Shown: positions 60,164 to 64,000 of the stretch, one piece after another | Layout: every line of letters starts with the position of its first letter | Position numbering within the stretch: the first letter of the stretch is position 1 | Assembly: GCA_001298575.1 (NCBI GenBank) | Contig: LJCV01000244.1 | Coordinates: 1 to 64,000, forward strand | Direction: 5' to 3' | Source of the DNA: Actinobacteria bacterium OK074 | Lineage (GTDB): Bacteria; Actinomycetota; Actinomycetes; Streptomycetales; Streptomycetaceae | DNA: 64,000 bases | Program-made: the position numbers and the translations under genes | Notes under the pieces: generated by a model | What the model was told of the DNA's origin: nothing | Databases searched by the model: none | Seen by the model: only the letters and a program-made list of their open reading frames with translations

Positions 60164-60228
60164 CCTCGTTCGCGGGAGCCGATTTTTCACGCCCTTCGCG
60201 TTGTGAGCCGCACTCGCGTGCGTGACGA

Positions 60229-60280
60229 GCCGCCACGAGCCCTCATGGGCCGCCACGGGCCTTCACGGGCCGCCACGAGA
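60229..60280 (+). repeat. Three 20-bp tandem repeats in the GH32 leader
   Basis: Units starting GCCGCCACG begin at 60229, 60249 and 60269 (the third incomplete), in the untranslated leader just before the ribosome-binding site. Confidence 0.65.
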
Positions 60281-60293
60281 GGAACGATGTGTC

Positions 60294-61853
60294 ATGCCCG
60301 GAACATCGGGGATTTCCAGGAGATCGCTGTTCGCGGGATCGGCGGCGGGTACCGCCGCCGCGCTGCTGCCCACCGCAGCGGCCACGGCCGCGAGCGGGTC
60401 CAACTCCGCCGCGAGCGGGGCGAGTTACCGCGCCGCGTACCACTTCACGGTCCCCGACCAGTGGAAGAACGACCCGCAGCGGCCCGTCTGGATCGACGGC
60501 GAGTACCACTACTACTACCTCTACAACGCCGACTACTTCACCGGCGCCGTCGGCACCGCGTGGCGCCTGGCCACCACCACGGACCTGGTCTCCTTCACCG
60601 ACCGCGGGGTCGCCGTGCCCAAGGACACCACGTCCAACGGCGATCTCTGGTCGGGTTCTGCGGTCGTCGACACCGGCAACACGGCCGGATTCGGCGCGGG
60701 CGCGGTCGTCGTCATCGTCACCATGTCCCCCGGCGGCGGCACCGACGACCAGGAGCAGTTCCTGTACTACTCGACCGACGGCGGTCTCACCTTCACCAAC
60801 TACGGGACCGACCCCGTCCTGCCCAACCCCGGCGTCGCCGACTTCCGCGACCCCAAGGTGATCCGCGACGAGGACCGGGGCCGCTGGGTGATGGCCCTCG
60901 CCGAGAACGACAAGATCGGTTTCTACCACTCCGACGACCTCAAGTCCTGGACGTACGTGGGCGGTTTCGTCCACGACGGCATCGGCGTCCTGGAGTGCCC
61001 CGACCTGTTCCGCGTCACCGCCGCCGACGGCACCGTGAAATGGGTGCTCGGCGCGAGCGCCAACGGCAAGGGCTCGGGGCTGCCCAACACGTACGCCTAC
61101 TGGACGGGTTCCTTCGACGGCAGCGCGTTCACCGCCGACGCGAGCGACCCGCAGTGGCTCGACCACGGCTGGGACTGGTACGCCGCCGTCACCTTCGAGA
61201 AGCGGGACGCGAGCGGCACGGTGGACGCGGCTGCCCGCTACGCGATGGGGTGGGTGAACAACTGGGACTACGCCGACACCACCCCCACCATCGACTGCGA
61301 CGGCTTCAACGGCACCGACTCCGTCGTCCGCGAGATCACCCTGAAGAAGGCGTCCGACGGCACCTACTACCTCGCCTCCCAGCCCGTCGCCGGCCTCGAC
61401 GCGCATGTCTCCCGCACCGTGAACCTGGGCGACGTGACCGTGGACGGCACGAAGGTGCTCGACTACACCGGCATCTCCTACGAGGTGACGACCGAGATCA
61501 GCTGGTCCCAACTCACCGGCGCCGGACTCCAGTTGAGGCGCTCGCCCAGCGGCGGTCGGCACATCGACGCCGGCATCTACGCCGACTACGCCTTCCTCAA
61601 CCGACGAGGCACGGTGAACGCCGACACGTCCGGCAAGTGGCAGGAGAGCCACACCCCGTTCGACCCGTCCGCCGGCACGGTGAAGCTGCGCATCCTGGTG
61701 GACCGCACGTCGGTGGAGATGTTCGTCGACGACGGCCGCTACGTGCACACCAGCCAGGTGTTCCCGTACCTGCTGGACACGCGGCTCGCGCTGTTCACGA
61801 TCGGGGGCAGTGCGGTGTTCCGTAACACGGTGATACGGGAGTTCTCGGTGTGA
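60294..61853 (+). CDS. Secreted GH32 levanase/fructanase, Tat-type signal
   Basis: ATG 60294, after GAGAGGA, gives 519 residues with a twin-arginine signal (SRRSLFAGSAAGTAAALLP). GH32 motifs are WKNDPQ (a variant of WMNDPNG with nucleophile D60), FRDPK and ECPDL; the C-terminal sandwich has RILVDRTSVEMFVDD. There is no carbohydrate-binding module. It probably cuts levan, inulin or sucrose outside the cell, feeding the importer and the intracellular GH32. The longer start at 60222 would add a non-signal extension. Confidence 0.9.
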   Translation: MPGTSGISRRSLFAGSAAGTAAALLPTAAATAASGSNSAASGASYRAAYHFTVPDQWKNDPQRPVWIDGEYHYYYLYNADYFTGAVGTAWRLATTTDLVSFTDRGVAVPKDTTSNGDLWSGSAVVDTGNTAGFGAGAVVVIVTMSPGGGTDDQEQFLYYSTDGGLTFTNYGTDPVLPNPGVADFRDPKVIRDEDRGRWVMALAENDKIGFYHSDDLKSWTYVGGFVHDGIGVLECPDLFRVTAADGTVKWVLGASANGKGSGLPNTYAYWTGSFDGSAFTADASDPQWLDHGWDWYAAVTFEKRDASGTVDAAARYAMGWVNNWDYADTTPTIDCDGFNGTDSVVREITLKKASDGTYYLASQPVAGLDAHVSRTVNLGDVTVDGTKVLDYTGISYEVTTEISWSQLTGAGLQLRRSPSGGRHIDAGIYADYAFLNRRGTVNADTSGKWQESHTPFDPSAGTVKLRILVDRTSVEMFVDDGRYVHTSQVFPYLLDTRLALFTIGGSAVFRNTVIREFSV

Positions 61854-62020
61854 GACCGGCCGGGGGCGAGCCCCGTTCGCGAGCCGGGGAGACCCTCCCG
61901 CGCGGCGCTTGGCCGGCTCCGTGGGGCCTGCTTTGAGGGCGAGTTGAGGCCGCAAGGACAGGAACAAGCTGTGGTGCTGTGGTCGATGGCCATGCCCATG
62001 AGCGGTCGCCCGGCCGGACG

Positions 62021-62056
62021 CCGACCGGCAGGCTTCAGCCGACCGGCAGGCTTCAG
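62021..62056. repeat. Perfect 18-bp tandem duplication
   Basis: CCGACCGGCAGGCTTCAG is present twice in direct succession (62021-62038 and 62039-62056) in non-coding sequence downstream of the oxidoreductase remnant. Confidence 0.75.
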
Positions 62057-62229
62057 CCGGCCGGCACCGCGAGCGCGGTGAACGCTCCCGGCCGCACCTG
62101 GAGTGCCCACGCTCGCTCCACCAGGCGGTTCGCCTTCGATCGCAGTCCCTCGGCCTTCGCCGGGACGGCCTTCGGGCCCAGCGCGACGGCCAGTCACCGG
62201 CAGCGCCTTCGGATTCCGGCACCGACGGC

Positions 62230-62720
62230 GGGGCCGACGCGGGCCAGGTCCGCGCCGTGCCGCACCGTGGCCCCGCCCCAGCGGGCGAGGCGCGCGGCCA
62301 TCGCGCCGACCCCGCCGAGCACGCCGTGGACCAGGACGAGCACGCCGCCGACCGGCCCGTCGGCGAACACGGCGCGGTGGGCGGTGATGCCGGGGACGCC
62401 CGGGCGCGCGCCGAGTTCGTCGCTCAGGTGGTCGGGCAGGGGGGACGGCCAGGTCGGCGGGTACGACGGGTGTACTGGGCCGCGCTGCCGAACGGGCGGT
62501 AGGACTGGGCGCCGTACACCCACACCCGCTGCCCGACCCGGCGCGCGTCGACGCCGTCGCCCACGGTGTCGCCGTCGCCCGCGGCGTCGCTGTGCGGGAT
62601 CACCCGGGGGCGGGGCATGGCCGAACCGGGCCAGCCGCGCCGCTTCCTGGTGTCGCCGGGGTTCACCCCGGACGCGGTCACGCGGACGCGGATCTTGCCA
62701 GGCCGGGCCGAGCGTAGGGG
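62230..62720 (-). pseudogene. Frameshifted quinone oxidoreductase (zinc-type MDR) remnant
   Basis: Reading on the minus strand, one frame gives KIRVRVTASGVNPGDTRKRRG and RVWVYGAQSYRPFGSAAQYT, the start of an NADPH:quinone oxidoreductase. After a shift near 62465 the next frame gives DHLSDELGARPGVPGITAHRAVF and VHGVLGGVGAMAARLARWGGATV with the Rossmann glycines. The first 20 or so residues and the whole C-terminal third are missing. An intact relative begins at 63754. Confidence 0.7.
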
Positions 62721-62754
62721 GACCGCCGCCGGTGCGCGCGCCGACCCGGCCCGG

Positions 62755-63621
62755 TCAGCGGGCGGGCCCCAGCAGGCCCGCGAGCAGCTGGAGCCGTTCG
62801 GCGTCGGGGGTGTTCTCCGCCGCCGTGCAGACGACGAGTACGGGGCCGGGGGTGCCCGGGATCGGGTAGGCGTCCCAGTCCAGGGTGAGTTCGCCGACCA
62901 GGGGGTGGTTGATGCGCATCCGGCCGCGGATCGGTTCCTCGACGTCGTGGCGGGCCCACAGGGCCGCGAACTCGTCGCTGTGGACCGCGAGTTCGCCCAC
63001 CAGCTCGACGGCGCGCGGGTTCCCGGGGTCGGCGGCGACCTGCGTGCGCAGCATTCCGATCAGCTCCGCGACGGTGGCCGCCCGGTCCGGGCAGGTCTGG
63101 TCGGCCTCGGGGTGCAGGAACAGCGACAGCAGGTTGCGTTCCTCCCGGGGCCGTTGGGTGAACTCGCCCAGCAGGGCGCCGGCGAGCGGGCTCCAGGCCA
63201 GTACGTCCAGGAAGCGGCCGACGACCAGCGCGGGCGAGGTCATGGTGCGCAGCAGCCGTTCCGTGGTGGGCGGCACCTCCTCCGGGACGTACGGGCGCGG
63301 GACGCGGGCGGGGGTGCGCGCGGCGGCGGCGAGGCTGTGCAGGTGGCGGGACTCCTCGGCGGAGAAGTTGAGGGCGCGGGCGAGGGCGTCCAGGACCTGC
63401 TCGGAGGGGCGGACGTCGCGGCCCTGCTCCATGCGCTGGTAGTAGTCCGAACTCACCCCGGCCAACAGGGCCAGCTCCTCGCGCCGCAGCCCGGCCACGC
63501 GGCGCCTGGGGCCCGGTTCCAGGCCCACGTCCCGCGGGCGCAGTCGGGTTCGGCGGGTGCGCAGGAACTCCGCGAGTTCGCGCCGGGGGTCGTCCGTCAG
63601 GGCCGGGGAGTCGTCGGTCAC
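62755..63621 (-). CDS. XRE-family regulator with MmyB-type ligand domain
   Basis: A 288-residue protein: an HTH of XRE type (LRREELALLAGVSSDYYQRMEQG) at about 45-80, then the MmyB-like ligand-binding domain (LLRTMTSPALVVGRFLDVLAWSPLAGALLG, EELVGELAVHSDEFAALWARHDV-like). Such regulators usually control a neighbouring oxidoreductase. GTG 63621 is the natural start. It is divergent from the quinone oxidoreductase at 63754 and followed by the oxidoreductase remnant. Confidence 0.88.
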   Translation of the reverse strand: MTDDSPALTDDPRRELAEFLRTRRTRLRPRDVGLEPGPRRRVAGLRREELALLAGVSSDYYQRMEQGRDVRPSEQVLDALARALNFSAEESRHLHSLAAAARTPARVPRPYVPEEVPPTTERLLRTMTSPALVVGRFLDVLAWSPLAGALLGEFTQRPREERNLLSLFLHPEADQTCPDRAATVAELIGMLRTQVAADPGNPRAVELVGELAVHSDEFAALWARHDVEEPIRGRMRINHPLVGELTLDWDAYPIPGTPGPVLVVCTAAENTPDAERLQLLAGLLGPAR

Positions 63622-63753
63622 GGCGCCAGTATGGCGCGCGCCCGGCCCGTGAGGGTGGGTCTGCCGGACCCAGGAAAAGGCGAACGACCGTGCCGCCGCG
63701 CGCGGGGTCCAGCATCGGAGCAACCACACGGCGGGCCACGGAAGGACAGCGAC

Positions 63754-64000
63754 ATGAGTGACACGGGCGACATGGGCGAGATGAAGGCCGTTCAGATCAT
63801 GAGCTACGGCGATGCGGCGGATGCGCTGCGGGTCCGTGACGTCGAGCGGCCCGCTCCCGGCGCGGGTGACGTGCTGGTCGCGGTCGAGGCGTCCAGCGTG
63901 AACGGGCACGATGTGATCGTCCGCGCCGGGGAGTTGAAGATGGTGTCGGGGCGCCGGTTCCCGATCGGGGTGGGCCTGGACTTCGCGGGCACCGTCGCCG
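63754..64000 (+). CDS. Quinone oxidoreductase / zinc-type alcohol dehydrogenase (partial)
   Basis: ATG 63754 after GGAAGGA; 82 codons before the window ends. MKAVQIMSYGDAADALRVRDV, VLVAVEASSVNGHDVIVRAGE and GVGLDFAGTVA are the GroES-like domain of MDR-family quinone oxidoreductases. The NAD(P) domain lies outside. It is probably controlled by the divergent XRE/MmyB gene. Confidence 0.85.
   Translation, partial: MSDTGDMGEMKAVQIMSYGDAADALRVRDVERPAPGAGDVLVAVEASSVNGHDVIVRAGELKMVSGRRFPIGVGLDFAGTVA

Noticed and set aside
1..64000. CRISPR arrays, rRNA or tRNA genes, insertion sequences
   Set aside because: Looked for regularly spaced repeats, cloverleaf-like segments and transposase motifs (DDE, tyrosine recombinase R-H-R-Y); none seen. 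The island has no integrase.

Overview
The window is high-GC actinobacterial chromosome, almost certainly Streptomyces. Third codon positions are nearly all G or C, GTG and TTG starts are common, several genes look leaderless, and the first third carries a recognisable Streptomyces core block: cutRS, a DUF4193 protein, a DUF3093 protein, dut, a DUF3710 protein, kdpDE, an OB-fold protein, a DUF3159 protein, two TrkA proteins, a large permease and a TrmA-like methyltransferase. As I recall, much of this order matches the Mycobacterium tuberculosis Rv2689c-Rv2699c neighbourhood.

Layout. 1-13.5 kb is core: a redox-type two-component system (cutRS), dUTPase and conserved actinobacterial proteins of unknown role, the potassium-sensing pair KdpD/KdpE without kdpFABC, and two TrkA/RCK proteins. 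13.8-19.3 kb is a LysR-controlled polar amino-acid ABC transporter with a class II glutamine amidotransferase. It sits between the RCK genes and the permease at 19771-21873, which resembles KimA-type K+ importers more than amino-acid permeases. With KdpDE and the RCK pair this suggests a potassium-homeostasis locus split by an insertion. 22.0-23.4 kb is the TrmA/RlmD-like RNA methyltransferase.

23.4-33.7 kb is the most interesting stretch: a roughly 10-kb island at the 3' end of the methyltransferase gene. A 76-bp gapless copy of that 3' end (59 of 76 bases identical by hand count, same reading frame and stop) lies at 33668-33743, as expected when an element integrates into a gene's 3' end. 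The island carries a ribbon-helix-helix/Doc toxin-antitoxin pair and a two-gene operon for an unrecognised 764-residue protein and a 2019-residue protein. The latter has an intact P-loop NTPase core and what looks like a second, degenerate NTPase module. No integrase remains. This is my best candidate for an undescribed, probably defensive, system.

34.2-46.3 kb holds secreted proteins (three large beta-propeller or Asp-box proteins, an SMP-30-like propeller and two lipoproteins) and two alpha/beta hydrolases with PaaX- and TetR-type regulators. 46.4-51.6 kb holds the TetR gene with a perfect 15-bp-arm operator, a crotonase, an aldo/keto reductase and a MerR/MFS divergent pair; the reductase and MFS promoters share a MerR-type palindrome. 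A GlxA-like regulator here is a pseudogene. 51.7-61.9 kb is carbohydrate metabolism: a GH3 beta-glucosidase, then a LacI-controlled fructan module (intracellular GH32, ABC permeases, Tat-type binding protein, secreted GH32) with paired operators. The window ends with a decayed quinone oxidoreductase, an XRE/MmyB-type regulator and the start of an intact quinone oxidoreductase.
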